A DNA stretch of 64,000 bases from a virus, in IMG/VR virus record IMGVR_UViG_3300021137_000006, positions 1 through 64,000 of that record; one strand, 5' to 3'. Of the stretch, positions 18,719-27,820 are shown one piece after another (the stretch's first letter is position 1; each line of letters opens with the position of its first letter). Under the pieces are notes generated by a model, which was not told where the DNA came from, ran no database searches, and saw only the letters and a program-made list of their open reading frames with translations. Position numbers and translations under genes: made by a program.

Positions 18719-18741
18719 CCCAATCGCCTCTTTGTACCATT

Positions 18742-21129
18742 ATGAAACTTTCTACCCCCAACGCAACTCCGCTAGTTGAACGTGCTGTGACAGAGTTCTC
18801 AGACAGTCCGGATATTCAGGAAGGGGATGTTGCCAATCACGGAATGGTAGGTAACGTCAAAGTCTACCGTATACACGGTAACATAGCTGAGGTGATTGAC
18901 CGCAATGGCAAACATTTGAAGTTGCAGTTGAGTAGTTTACACCCAGGTGCAGTAACTGAAAAGGTATCCCCACCTGTTGCAGAAAATTACGACAAACACT
19001 CTGCTGCTGCTGCTCAACATGACAAGTTTATCCAAACTGGTAGCACAGATACTGCTACGTACAAAGCTGCGATCAAGCACCACGAACGTGCCGCAAAGAC
19101 TGCTCCTAACGACACGTTGCAAAACCTACACGCTCGCAAAGCAGAGCAATATCTAATTAAATCGAAAACAGCAAATGAAGCAACTGTATTGGAGCTCAGC
19201 ATTGATACTCTACAGGGTGTGCTCCGGAGCGAAGCACATAAACAAGTAAAGCACCTTAGTGATGCTGGTAAGCAACTTCGGGTGACTAGATCCGCGCGTG
19301 AAAAAATCGCACAAAAACAAGCTGAAGATATACTTGCAGCAAAAGGAGATTCGAGAGTGAAAACAGACATTAAAGAAGCGGGATTTCCACACGATGTTGA
19401 TCACATGCCTGGTCAAACGGTTCGCAACGCTCCTATGTCGACGGATGACGTACGCACTGCGGATTTTGCTCGGTGGGACCGCGCCGTAGATTCGATAAAT
19501 ACTAAGATGTTTCACGACGATTGTGAGTACGTTACCCACGGCGAACGTAAAAAAATATTTAACCCTGCTGGTGAAGTATTTGCCATTTGGGATGGCGTTG
19601 GTCAAGTAGGTTGGTTTAACTCTCGTGGTCAACGAGTTCGCACTGTGAAAGAAAACGCAGTAGCCGAAAGCGTTATGAGTGCTATTAAAAACGTAGGCAA
19701 AGCACTCGCTAAGCCAGTAATCAGTGATAAGGAAGTGGCTGATTATGCTACTGCAGCTCAGGTCGTTAAGCGTACGAAACTGGACCCAGCTTATAAAAAG
19801 CGATTCACTGCAGATCCAAAGGGTGCTACATCGGATGTGTGGAAAGAAGCCACTGGCGTACAAGAAGCTTCCCAACGATTTAATGTCGGTGATGTAGTGC
19901 ACGTGAAATGGCACTCAACCTCTAAACCAGTCAATCATGGTACTACCAATATCGATAAAGCATCTGCAACGTTCGCGCACGCTAAGCATCCTGAATCTGG
20001 TGACACAATTAAAGTACGTCAAGATACTGGCGCTGAAGCTGGCGCATCTGATGTAAAGGGTCACTTTAAATTCCATAAGAAAGTATCCGAAGCGCTTGAC
20101 GTGGCTGCATTGCAGGTAGGCGACCCTGTCCGGATTATTGGTAATGTCCAAGGCGCAGGCGAACAAGGCACGTTCGTCGATACAGGTATCAACGGCGCCT
20201 TTGTTGTAATTAAGATGGATGATGGAAGTAAACGATCATTTCACAGTAGCAATGTTGAGTACTATGACGGCGACGAAGGAGAAGATGAGTATGACGAGGA
20301 TGACCTCGGTGAACGTGTTGAAGAAGCTCACAAGTTAGGTGATGTTGTTACGATTACGAAAGGTCCGAAGAATACGGTTGGTAAAACTGGACATATCGGA
20401 GAGATCCGCCACGGTGCTTTCAAAGGGGCCAACAAAACATACACGATTGACCATGAAGGTGGATCTATCCAATTGTCAAAAACTCAATTTACTGGCGAAA
20501 AGGGTAAAAAAATGGTAAAAGAATCAATTCTAAGAGAAGCGCTCGTCGAAGCACCGGGTCAAGGGTACGGCCGCGAACGCTGGGATACTAATAATCAGGG
20601 GTATCAGGACCGCGAACAGGATCGTATGGACCAGTCTGGTCGCGATTTTAGACGTGCTGAAATGGATCAGGAACTTGCAGATGAGCATAACAATTATGCA
20701 GTTAATATCGATGGCCGTCAGTGGAAGGTGTTTTATGACCAACGCCGCGCAAATAATGTCGCTCGTTCGGTTATGCAAAAGTATCCTAACAAGAAGGTCA
20801 GCGTTCACGCAACTGGTGCAGCCGTAACTGAGGCAACACAAGAGGACCGAAAAGATACACGAACTCGTGCACTAATCGCTGATTATGAAAAACGTGCCAA
20901 AGCTACGACAAGCGATATCAAGAAACGGCACTTAATGGCAATGGCTACCCAGCTCCGTGACAACCTCAAACTAAACGAAACAGCTAAGCCTAAACAGCAA
21001 GCTGTTGCACCACGCAATTTCGTTGCAAAACACAGTCCATCAACTGGTGCGGGTACACATAGCAATAAGAAAAAAGCTGCACAACGTGGTGACGTCAAGC
21101 ACAAAGGAAAACAAATAGACCCCGAATGA
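18742..21129 (+). CDS. large virion or head-core associated protein, function unknown
   Basis: 795 residues from the ATG at 18742, chosen because the late promoter covers the earlier ATG at 18709. No overall family is recognised. Residues 20-60 and 385-600 contain several GDVV/GDPVR units (for example GDPVRIIGNVQGAGEQGTFVDTG) that resemble small KOW/SH3-like barrels. Residues 500-520 are very acidic. The C-terminal third is charged and helical. The phrases KESILREALVEAPG and VKENAVAESV resemble cut sites of the gp21 protease. Lying between tail tube and head-completion genes behind a late promoter, it is probably carried in the head, but that is inference. Confidence 0.5.
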   Translation: MKLSTPNATPLVERAVTEFSDSPDIQEGDVANHGMVGNVKVYRIHGNIAEVIDRNGKHLKLQLSSLHPGAVTEKVSPPVAENYDKHSAAAAQHDKFIQTGSTDTATYKAAIKHHERAAKTAPNDTLQNLHARKAEQYLIKSKTANEATVLELSIDTLQGVLRSEAHKQVKHLSDAGKQLRVTRSAREKIAQKQAEDILAAKGDSRVKTDIKEAGFPHDVDHMPGQTVRNAPMSTDDVRTADFARWDRAVDSINTKMFHDDCEYVTHGERKKIFNPAGEVFAIWDGVGQVGWFNSRGQRVRTVKENAVAESVMSAIKNVGKALAKPVISDKEVADYATAAQVVKRTKLDPAYKKRFTADPKGATSDVWKEATGVQEASQRFNVGDVVHVKWHSTSKPVNHGTTNIDKASATFAHAKHPESGDTIKVRQDTGAEAGASDVKGHFKFHKKVSEALDVAALQVGDPVRIIGNVQGAGEQGTFVDTGINGAFVVIKMDDGSKRSFHSSNVEYYDGDEGEDEYDEDDLGERVEEAHKLGDVVTITKGPKNTVGKTGHIGEIRHGAFKGANKTYTIDHEGGSIQLSKTQFTGEKGKKMVKESILREALVEAPGQGYGRERWDTNNQGYQDREQDRMDQSGRDFRRAEMDQELADEHNNYAVNIDGRQWKVFYDQRRANNVARSVMQKYPNKKVSVHATGAAVTEATQEDRKDTRTRALIADYEKRAKATTSDIKKRHLMAMATQLRDNLKLNETAKPKQQAVAPRNFVAKHSPSTGAGTHSNKKKAAQRGDVKHKGKQIDPE

Positions 21130-21154
21130 GTCCTCGTAAGTTTGTAGCAACCCC

Positions 21155-21161
21155 ATAAATA
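21155..21161 (+). promoter_or_regulatory. late promoter ATAAATA
   Basis: 11 bases before the first ATG (21173) and 20 before the second (21182) of the HNH gene. Confidence 0.45.
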
Positions 21162-21172
21162 GACGCACTACA

Positions 21173-21907
21173 ATGCGATTTATGAACTACACCCTGCACT
21201 ACGACAGGTTGATGCTAAAAGCATCTACTCGGGACTTACCCTCTACTGTGTATACGGAAACTCATCACATTATTCCGAGATGTATGGGTGGGACGGATGC
21301 CAGCGTCAATCTAATTAGATTGACGCCAGAAGAGCACTTTTTGGCTCATCAGCTGTTAGTAAAAATGCATCCGGAGAATGTGAATCTAATATGCGCCGCC
21401 CACCTGATGTGTTATGGGAACAATGGTACTAGAATGCATAATAAGTCATTTGGTTGGATTAAACGTAAACTAGCACTAGTGACATCTGAACGATTTAAAA
21501 TAGTTAATAAACGACCCCAACAGACGGCAGAGTGTCCGCATTGTGGCAAAGTGGGAGGGGTTAATGCGCTACAACGATATCATTTCGAACGATGTACGTA
21601 TCATCCAGATAGTGCCCAACGTCAACACAACTTGACCTCGAGGGTTGGTAAACCACAATCTGATGCAACCAAAGCAAAACGAAAAGCAACTCAACGAGAT
21701 AACCCCCCACATCGAGGCAAACAACACTCTGCTGAAACAAAAGAACGACTTCGTGAGATCAAACTCCGCCCCGATAACCCTCGCCGTGGAATAAAAGCTG
21801 GTCCACAACCAGTTGTTACTTGCCCTCATTGTGCTAAAACAGGTGGAAAGAATAATATGGTAAAACATCATTTCGATAAATGCAGGATGAAAGACGCTGC
21901 TAAATAG
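21173..21907 (+). CDS. HNH endonuclease with C2H2-like fingers, probable homing endonuclease
   Basis: 244 residues. The N-terminal HNH core reads THHIIPRCMGGTDASVNLI followed by LTPEEHFLAH, the usual ETHHIIP type. Two zinc-finger-like units follow: CPHCGKVGG...HFERC (residues 119-141) and CPHCAKTGG...HHFDKC near the C-terminus. Between them is a basic nuclease-associated-modular-domain-like stretch (KRKATQRDNPPHRGKQHSAETKERLREIK). This is the layout of freestanding phage homing endonucleases. It stands alone between virion genes, so it is a mobile intruder. ATG 21182 is a possible alternative start given the promoter spacing. Confidence 0.85.
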   Translation: MRFMNYTLHYDRLMLKASTRDLPSTVYTETHHIIPRCMGGTDASVNLIRLTPEEHFLAHQLLVKMHPENVNLICAAHLMCYGNNGTRMHNKSFGWIKRKLALVTSERFKIVNKRPQQTAECPHCGKVGGVNALQRYHFERCTYHPDSAQRQHNLTSRVGKPQSDATKAKRKATQRDNPPHRGKQHSAETKERLREIKLRPDNPRRGIKAGPQPVVTCPHCAKTGGKNNMVKHHFDKCRMKDAAK

Positions 21908-21924
21908 TTCCACTACCTATCTAA

Positions 21925-21931
21925 CTAAATA
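21925..21931 (+). promoter_or_regulatory. late promoter CTAAATA
   Basis: 22 bases before the gp4-like start. A second CTAAATA lies at 21900-21906 across the stop codon of the HNH gene. Confidence 0.6.
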
Positions 21932-21951
21932 GCCTCTATATGGGGCTATTT
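21927..21951 (+). promoter_or_regulatory. hairpin ending 2 bases before the gp4-like start
   Basis: AAATAGCC pairs with GGCTATTT across a 9-base loop. The left arm is inside the late promoter and the right arm touches the start region, which has no clear Shine-Dalgarno sequence. Confidence 0.55.
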
Positions 21952-21953
21952 TA

Positions 21954-22382
21954 ATGTCAAAATATCATCAAGGTCGTTATCGCCCTGCCAATCCAATAAA
22001 GTTCGAAGGCGACCTCAACAATATCATCTTCCGTTCATCGTGGGAGCTACGGTGCCTGCAGTTTTTCGATAATAACCCATCGATCACAAAAGTGATGAGT
22101 GAAGAGATTAAGATTCCGTACTTCAACCCAGTTAAACGCAAGCCAGCGAACTACTATCCAGACTTCTACATAGAACTAACAGATAAAAACGGCAATAAGC
22201 GTAAAGAATTGTTGGAAATCAAACCTAGTGCCCAAATCCAGGAACAGGCTAAAGAAAATACGTACGCAAAGTTGATGAGAGCTGTGAATTACGCTAAATG
22301 GGAAGCTGCTGCAAAGTGGTGTGTTGAGCGTCAAATTACGTTCCGGTTGATCGATGAACATCAAATATTTGGAACAAAATAA
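21954..22382 (+). CDS. 4: head completion nuclease, T4 gp4-like
   Basis: 142 residues (T4 gp4 is about 150). It has the TnsA-like PD-(D/E)XK core: SSWELRCLQFFD with its Glu near residue 30, YYPDFYIE with the metal-binding Asp near 66 and LLEIKPS with Glu and Lys near 83-85. The T4 protein is needed to finish filled heads, probably by trimming the packaged DNA end. The stop overlaps the next start (22382), so it is coupled to the nucleotidyltransferase-like gene. Confidence 0.8.
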   Translation: MSKYHQGRYRPANPIKFEGDLNNIIFRSSWELRCLQFFDNNPSITKVMSEEIKIPYFNPVKRKPANYYPDFYIELTDKNGNKRKELLEIKPSAQIQEQAKENTYAKLMRAVNYAKWEAAAKWCVERQITFRLIDEHQIFGTK

Positions 22383-23428
22383 TGAAACTATCTAAAGTAT
22401 TCACACTTACTGAACAATATCTACAGAATGGTGGCTGGGACTCAACAGCTACTCAAAGTACAGTTGTTACCCCTGCTGTAGTAAAACGTGCTCTAACAGT
22501 TATACAAAAGTTTGCAGCAGATTTTAACCAATGGTTACTCAAGCAAGGGTTAGACGATCAAATCAAAGTTGGACATCCACTTGGTAGCAGCGCATACCAT
22601 GAAGTAGATCCAGAGGAAAAGGTATACGGCGATATCGATCTGCAAATCGTTGTACCGGATATGGAAGGTACTCACTCTGCGATGCAAAATCTGTGGAACG
22701 CTCGACAAGATCAATTCTTACAAGACACTCACCCAGATTATGTGCTGATGGATGCTGGCGAAAGTAAACCAGGCCACCCAATCTGCAAAATAGGTCCAGA
22801 TCAATACGTGCAGGTTGATTTTATCTGGCATATTGAACGTAATGCAGAGTGGGGACGGTACCGAACCACTCCAGAGCGTGGATTGAAAGGTCTGTTGAAT
22901 GGCAACATGTTCTCTGTGCTTGGGTCACTGTTGGATATGAGTATCCAACACGCAGGCGTGCAGTTAAAAGTATCCGCGGAAGGTAAGCAAGTGCCATTCA
23001 CAAACCGCAAGAACGTCACACTACACACAATTTCAACTTCTCCAACAACATTCATTCTTGATATTTTGTACTATGTTGCAACTCAATCTGGTCTTGATCG
23101 TAAGCAAGTAAAAGTTTCCTCGCAATTAAAATCTCACCCAGGTGTACAAACAGATAATGTCAAAGTGCAAGCACTAGCGCAAGGCATTAGAGGCCTCGCG
23201 CAAAGTTTTGAATTAAACCAGTTATATGGTAAGGGGATGCTTGCTGCATATGACTCAGTCGACTCGTTCTTGCATGCATTTACCGAAACGTACGCTACGA
23301 AAGTTAAAAACGAAATCGCATCAGCCAAGCGAGATAAAGCAGCCACCCCTGAAGCAATTGCTCGGGCTGATCAAGATAGACAGGTGATTCAACAAGGGTT
23401 AGACACTGTATTATCGTACTTCCAATAA
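22382..23428 (+). CDS. nucleotidyltransferase-fold protein in the head cluster
   Basis: 348 residues. Residues 64-92 read as a polymerase-beta-type NTase signature: GHPLGSS with Gly68-Ser69, then YGDIDLQIVV with Asp84 and Asp86; a third carboxylate is probably Asp146 in QYVQVDFIWH. The pattern GS...DxD...D is that of enzymes that move NMP to a protein, RNA or small molecule. The C-terminal half is helical and not recognised. Translation is coupled to the gp4-like gene, and scaffold and terminase genes follow. The substrate cannot be inferred. Confidence 0.6.
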   Translation: MKLSKVFTLTEQYLQNGGWDSTATQSTVVTPAVVKRALTVIQKFAADFNQWLLKQGLDDQIKVGHPLGSSAYHEVDPEEKVYGDIDLQIVVPDMEGTHSAMQNLWNARQDQFLQDTHPDYVLMDAGESKPGHPICKIGPDQYVQVDFIWHIERNAEWGRYRTTPERGLKGLLNGNMFSVLGSLLDMSIQHAGVQLKVSAEGKQVPFTNRKNVTLHTISTSPTTFILDILYYVATQSGLDRKQVKVSSQLKSHPGVQTDNVKVQALAQGIRGLAQSFELNQLYGKGMLAAYDSVDSFLHAFTETYATKVKNEIASAKRDKAATPEAIARADQDRQVIQQGLDTVLSYFQ

Positions 23429-23431
23429 ATA
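23425..23431 (+). promoter_or_regulatory. late promoter ATAAATA
   Basis: 22 bases before the start at 23454; overlaps the preceding stop codon. Confidence 0.55.
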
Positions 23432-23453
23432 CCCCATCATTTAAGCAGCACCC

Positions 23454-24662
23454 ATGTCAAAACAATTAACCCCGTCCATGATCGACACCCTTCGTAGAGA
23501 GTATGCGAAGATTGATCGTATTAATCCAGACTCTGCCAATTACAAGAACTTGGTTGCTAAGTTGGATAAATCTACACCAGAGATTCTACAACAACTTGCT
23601 AACTCAAACATCAAATTTGTATCCGGGCTTGCCCGCAATCGTGTTAAAAAATCACCCGCTCGTGTAGAAGAAGATAGTTCACCATCGTCTACCCATTCTG
23701 AGATTCTATCGAAGATGACCAGCGAACTCATGGCTCAGCCGTTCCTATCTGACGAAATAGCATACAAACGTGCAGTCCGTCGTTTACTGGTTGATAAGCC
23801 GGTGATTCCGGCAGCTCAAGTTGAACAGTTTGTTCGACGTTACATTAGCGCAAATCCGTACAACAAATATAAAGCATTGAAACGCGCATCGTCTAACCCT
23901 ATGCAAGCAACTCCAGAAATCCAACAAGAAGCCACAACGCTTGTAAAGACACAAACGAGTGGCAAAAAGACTGCTAAAGTCTATAAGGATACTGAGACTG
24001 GTGAATTTATTGTTAAGTTTTACGTTGACGGTAAGTATCAAAAAGATGCTGACTATCATACTGATAGCAAACAAGATGCTATGGATACAGCAAAAACCGA
24101 GACGAAAAAAGCTAACGAGAGTGTCGTTCGTGAAGCTGAAGCAGACGCCGCTGGTAAAGATGATAGCGATCCACGTGACATTGAAAAACGTACTCCAGAA
24201 GAACTAGACCTCGACTGGATTAGTAAATTCGACTTGGGTGAGATCAAAGAGGCTATCCAGAAAATCATCGACCACTTATCCGAAACGGATGATGAAGAAC
24301 AAATCGACTTGCTGCGTAACGACATCCGTATTCTTGACAATTTGCACGGCGCGTTGGGTAAAAAAGACAGCGCTGAAGTCAAGAAAAATTGGAAAATCGC
24401 AAAGTCTGAAGGTTCTGCAGAACACCTGCACGATGAGTTCAACCGTCGCATGGACGATGCTCTTGAATCAAAGTCCATGCGTGAAGGTTACATCGCCGAG
24501 ACGGAAGAGCGTAATACGTACAAAACTAAGTCAAAGTGGGATAAAGCAGCTCGTCAGTTCCGTGTTAAAGACACTGGTAAATCAAAGACAGCGTACTGTA
24601 AAGATACTGGTGCTATGATGGGCCGTTGGTCTGGTGAAAAAGGTTGGCTCGAAGTTTGCTAA
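23454..24662 (+). CDS. unknown head-cluster protein
   Basis: 402 residues, not recognised. Residues 1-150 are helical and basic, and residues 165-205 form a small beta unit (AKVYKDTETGEFIVKFYVDGKYQ). Residues 215-235 contain ESVVREAEADAAG, a possible gp21 cleavage site. Residues 240-340 are acidic helices. The C-terminal 50 residues form a compact WDKAARQFRVKDTGKSK domain ending in Cys. It has its own late promoter and lies just before gp16, gp22 and gp23, so it is probably packaged or acts during head assembly. Confidence 0.5.
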   Translation: MSKQLTPSMIDTLRREYAKIDRINPDSANYKNLVAKLDKSTPEILQQLANSNIKFVSGLARNRVKKSPARVEEDSSPSSTHSEILSKMTSELMAQPFLSDEIAYKRAVRRLLVDKPVIPAAQVEQFVRRYISANPYNKYKALKRASSNPMQATPEIQQEATTLVKTQTSGKKTAKVYKDTETGEFIVKFYVDGKYQKDADYHTDSKQDAMDTAKTETKKANESVVREAEADAAGKDDSDPRDIEKRTPEELDLDWISKFDLGEIKEAIQKIIDHLSETDDEEQIDLLRNDIRILDNLHGALGKKDSAEVKKNWKIAKSEGSAEHLHDEFNRRMDDALESKSMREGYIAETEERNTYKTKSKWDKAARQFRVKDTGKSKTAYCKDTGAMMGRWSGEKGWLEVC

Positions 24663-24692
24663 GCTAACCTAAACCCTCTGGCAGCTTGTGTA

Positions 24693-24699
24693 GTAAATA
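24693..24699 (+). promoter_or_regulatory. late promoter GTAAATA
   Basis: 20 bases before the ATG at 24720. The flanking sequence (TGTAGTAAATACCCTA) repeats that of the site at 9715. Confidence 0.6.
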
Positions 24700-24719
24700 C
24701 CCTATTATTGAGTATTGAA

Positions 24720-25151
24720 ATGCAAGCTGTTCCCACCTCCCATCCACTAGAGCAAGTATTCGATCTTGAGACTAACTCTACTCAACGCTCGTTAGTTACG
24801 CCTACTCCTATCGAAACTTTACCAGCTGTTGTTACTGCTCAGTATGACGATAAAGATTCGTCGATCGATAGTGAACTCGCCGCAGTCCACGCAGAAGCGA
24901 TGGCGGTTGCTAATGAGATGAAATCTCAAATGACGTTTGCCGATCCACGTGGATTGCCGCGAATGGGAGAAGTCGCAATTCAAGCACTTAACACTGCTTT
25001 AGATGCTATTAAGCAAAAAGCCGACATCAAGAAACACAAAGATAAACTAGCCGCTTCTGGTGGAATCGATGCTGTGAATAACGTCACAAACAACACTCTA
25101 ATTATCGATCGCAGTGCACTGTTGGATCGTATTATGGCTGGGGAACTATAA
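24720..25151 (+). CDS. 16: terminase small subunit, T4 gp16-like
   Basis: 143 residues from the ATG at 24720 (a TTG at 24708 lies too close to the promoter). The central helical pair (residues 40-105) contains FADPRGLPRMGEVAIQALNTALDA, matching the HPRAFEV region of T4 gp16. The C-terminal VTNNTLIIDRSALLDRIM matches the conserved end of the family. It binds DNA and regulates the large terminase in trans. It is separated by about 7 kb from the large subunit gene and runs in the opposite direction. Confidence 0.75.
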   Translation: MQAVPTSHPLEQVFDLETNSTQRSLVTPTPIETLPAVVTAQYDDKDSSIDSELAAVHAEAMAVANEMKSQMTFADPRGLPRMGEVAIQALNTALDAIKQKADIKKHKDKLAASGGIDAVNNVTNNTLIIDRSALLDRIMAGEL

Positions 25152-25201
25152 GACTCCCTCGCCGTAAGGTGACTTTTTTCGCTGGCATTCGGCTAACTTT
25201 A

Positions 25202-25217
25202 ATAAATAAAGTAAATA
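25202..25217 (+). promoter_or_regulatory. two overlapping late promoter motifs
   Basis: ATAAATA at 25202 and GTAAATA at 25211, 53 and 44 bases before the scaffold start. The leader is longer than elsewhere. Confidence 0.55.
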
Positions 25218-25261
25218 CGCCCACACTCAGTGCGCAATATACCCGCAAAGGACATTTAAAC

Positions 25262-26221
25262 ATGGCAACCGAAATTTTCCAAAAGCTACTCGAAAACGAT
25301 GTGCTGAATGAAGACACCAGAGCTTCTATCAAGACAGCTCTCGAGACTATTATTCAAGAAGCTAAGGACCAAGCTCGTGCAGAAGTTACGGAAGAACTAA
25401 CTGCCCGCTTTTCAGAAGACTTCGTAAAAGAACGTGATACCCTAATCGAGTCGATCGATGAGATGGTGTCTAAAGCTGTCATCGAGCATACTGAACAAGC
25501 CGGCAAATCATTGTCTGAGCATATCGAATCCCACGAAGCTGACATCGCTGCGTTCCGTGACCTAGAAGCTGAACAAGCAACTCGTCTAGTCGAATCGCGT
25601 CAAGAGCTCGTCGAATCGACAAAGAAGGATATCAAGGTTCTAGTTGAAAAGCTAGACGCATTCTTGGATACCGCGATTATTGAAGAATTTGAAGAGATCA
25701 AAGAAGACTTAGTTGAATCTCAACGTCTGGCACTTGGTTCGAAAATCTTCGAAGGCTTCCGCGCTGAATTTGAGCAATTTTACCTACAGAGCACTGGTGT
25801 TGCTAGTAAGGTCACAGAACTGTCCGAACAAGTTAAAGCTGCACAAGCTGAAAACGAAGGACTAAAAGAAAGCCTTGCTGCTGTAACACGCACAACTACA
25901 ATGTCGACAGTTTTGTCTTCATTGGAAGGCAAATCACGCAAAGTGATGGAAACAATTCTAGCAACTGTCGCTACTGACAAATTGCAAGAGACATACGAAC
26001 GATTTATCGACCGTGTGATCAAGGAAGGTGCTACCGCACCTGTAGCCGGGACCAAATCAGAGAAGGAAACTAAAGAAGTACTAGCTGAGTCGAAAGTAGA
26101 TCCCAAAACTGTAACGCTGAAGACTGGTGACACAAAGGCTAAACAAGCTGTTGTGACCGAAAGTGTTGGACTATCCGAAGCTGATAAGAAACGCCTATTG
26201 GCGACTGCGGGATTAGCGTAA
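25262..26221 (+). CDS. 22: prohead core scaffold protein, T4 gp22-like
   Basis: 319 residues from the ATG at 25262, which has AAAGGACA 7 bases upstream; the longer frame from 25169 has no such site and starts before the promoter. The product is highly charged, Glu/Lys-rich and almost entirely helical (residues 5-210). Several Glu-containing cleavage-like sites lie near the C-terminus (VLAESK, VVTESVGLSEA). T4 gp22 is 269 residues and has the same composition. It forms the inner core of the prohead and is broken down by gp21. Its place directly before gp23 is conserved. Confidence 0.88.
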   Translation: MATEIFQKLLENDVLNEDTRASIKTALETIIQEAKDQARAEVTEELTARFSEDFVKERDTLIESIDEMVSKAVIEHTEQAGKSLSEHIESHEADIAAFRDLEAEQATRLVESRQELVESTKKDIKVLVEKLDAFLDTAIIEEFEEIKEDLVESQRLALGSKIFEGFRAEFEQFYLQSTGVASKVTELSEQVKAAQAENEGLKESLAAVTRTTTMSTVLSSLEGKSRKVMETILATVATDKLQETYERFIDRVIKEGATAPVAGTKSEKETKEVLAESKVDPKTVTLKTGDTKAKQAVVTESVGLSEADKKRLLATAGLA

Positions 26222-26232
26222 TATTTTTACGC
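26216..26232 (+). other. hairpin between scaffold and capsid genes
   Basis: GCGTAA and TTACGC pair across TATTT, over the scaffold stop codon. It may act as a partial stop or a processing site that raises capsid over scaffold mRNA; this is inference. Confidence 0.4.
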
Positions 26233-26255
26233 AAACTCACTAAAAGGAAATTGAA

Positions 26256-27578
26256 ATGAACTTATTTGAAAATTGGAGCGAAACGAAAGAAGTTTTGCTA
26301 ACTGGCCTACAGGGCGAAAAGCGTAAAGTTGTTGACACTCTTCTTGAGAATCAAAAAACTTACAACCTAAACGAATCCGCAGCTTCTGGCTCAATCGCTG
26401 CACAAGATATCGCTGGCTTCCGTAACATCTTGATCCCTATGATCCGTCGTATTATTCCTGGTACGATTGCAACTGAACTAGTTGGTGTACAGCCAATGAA
26501 GGCTCCAGTCGGTATCGTTTACTCGATGCGTTACAAGTACAACGAAACTCTAGCTGCTCCTGGTACAGTGACAGCCGGTGAAGAAATGTTCGGCAATGCT
26601 GAACCAGTTCGTCGTTACTACTCCGGTGCTACTGATACTGCTCCTGCTGCTGGTGCATCTGGTATTGATAGCGGCACAGGTCAACCAAACATCACAGGCA
26701 TTCCATCTGGTCAAGGTTGGGGCGCAAATGCTGGTCACTCGGCACTAGACGGTTGTACCGTTGGTGGTTCTGGTGGTCAACTAGAAGGTTCTGGCGGCCG
26801 TAAGGTTTCTTTGGAACTAGTGTCACAAGCTGTTGAATCAAAGAGCCGTAAGCTACAAACTGGTTGGACCATCGAAGCGATGCAAGACTTGAATAGCCAA
26901 CATGGTATGAACATCGAAACCGAAATGACGACAGGTATGTCTGCTGAAATCGTTCAAGAAATTGACAACGAAATCATCAGCGACTTGCTAGCTCTAGCTG
27001 GTACAGTTTCTAACTGGGATGGTTCGCTACCTGGTGCCCCTGGTTACTATCGTCCAACATTCGGCGGTGATCGTTTTGCTCAACTAGGCATTATCATCAA
27101 CTACGTCGCGAATGAAATCGGACGCAAGACTCGTCGCGGTACTGCTAACTTCATCGTAGTTTCCCCAATGATCGTTTCTATTCTTCAGTCTGCTGCTAAG
27201 TCCGTCTTCGCCCCAGCTATCGAAGGTTCGTTCAAGGGTCCTAACAATACGATGTTGGTTGGTACTCTAAACGGTTCAATCAAAGTGTACTCATACTTGT
27301 GGAATCAAACCCAATCGACTGACATCGGTGGTACTGGTAACGACCAGATCCTAATCGGTTACAAGGGTGGTAACGGCGAGCAAGACGCTGGTTACTTCTA
27401 CTGCCCATACGTTCCATTGATGAGCACTGGTGTTATTATGAACCCAGTGACAATGCAACCAGTGATGTCCCTAATGACACGTTATGCTAAGGCTCAGTTC
27501 ACTAGCTCAGCAACGTCTCTTGGGAATTCTGCAGATTATTATGGAAAAATCACTGCAACAGGTGTTTCCTTCGCGTAA
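26256..27578 (+). CDS. 23: major capsid protein, T4 gp23-like
   Basis: 440 residues, with AAAGGAAATTG before the ATG. Family features are the N-terminal propeptide, RNILIPMIRRIIPGTIATELVGVQPM (residues 52-78), QTGWTIEAMQDL and a C-terminal SPMIVSILQSA...YKGGNGEQDAGYFYCPYVPL block. The likely gp21 cut is after Glu40 in NLNESAASG, giving a mature subunit of about 400 residues. Leucine is mostly CTA, as in the giant fibre, in line with very high expression. A strong terminator follows. Confidence 0.95.
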   Translation: MNLFENWSETKEVLLTGLQGEKRKVVDTLLENQKTYNLNESAASGSIAAQDIAGFRNILIPMIRRIIPGTIATELVGVQPMKAPVGIVYSMRYKYNETLAAPGTVTAGEEMFGNAEPVRRYYSGATDTAPAAGASGIDSGTGQPNITGIPSGQGWGANAGHSALDGCTVGGSGGQLEGSGGRKVSLELVSQAVESKSRKLQTGWTIEAMQDLNSQHGMNIETEMTTGMSAEIVQEIDNEIISDLLALAGTVSNWDGSLPGAPGYYRPTFGGDRFAQLGIIINYVANEIGRKTRRGTANFIVVSPMIVSILQSAAKSVFAPAIEGSFKGPNNTMLVGTLNGSIKVYSYLWNQTQSTDIGGTGNDQILIGYKGGNGEQDAGYFYCPYVPLMSTGVIMNPVTMQPVMSLMTRYAKAQFTSSATSLGNSADYYGKITATGVSFA

Positions 27579-27602
27579 TCTAACAGAGTTTTCAAACTCA
27601 CC

Positions 27603-27630
27603 AAAAAGGCCTCGAATCGAGGCCTTTTTT
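27603..27630 (+). terminator. rho-independent terminator after the capsid gene
   Basis: AAAAAGGCCTCG pairs with CGAGGCCTTTTT across AAT, then T. Confidence 0.9.
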
Positions 27631-27756
27631 GTTACCTGTTATATATGTCTCCTCACTAAGACCTGACGATTCGTATAGTCGAACGTTGATCACTATATCC
27701 CGTTTCTGTTAAGATTTATTTTTGAGTCAACCTGTCGTTTCGGACATCGATCCTCA

Positions 27757-27763
27757 CTAAATA
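27757..27763 (+). promoter_or_regulatory. late promoter motif CTAAATA before the reductase
   Basis: 57 bases before the start. GATTGGA/TCCAATC (27772-27790) forms a hairpin in the leader. A weak sigma70-like pair, TTGATC (27686) and TAAGAT (27710), lies upstream and would suit a nucleotide-metabolism gene expressed earlier. Confidence 0.4.
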
Positions 27764-27820
27764 ACTTCCTCGATTGGAATTTCTCCAATCTTCACGAACA
27801 CAATCACAAAGGAAAATCAA

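Noticed and set aside
19210-19914. 234-codon minus-strand frame within the large unknown gene
   Set aside because: Composition rich in Cys, Phe and Ser typical of antisense shadows, no late motif or ribosome binding site, and the sense frame has better coding character and a promoter.
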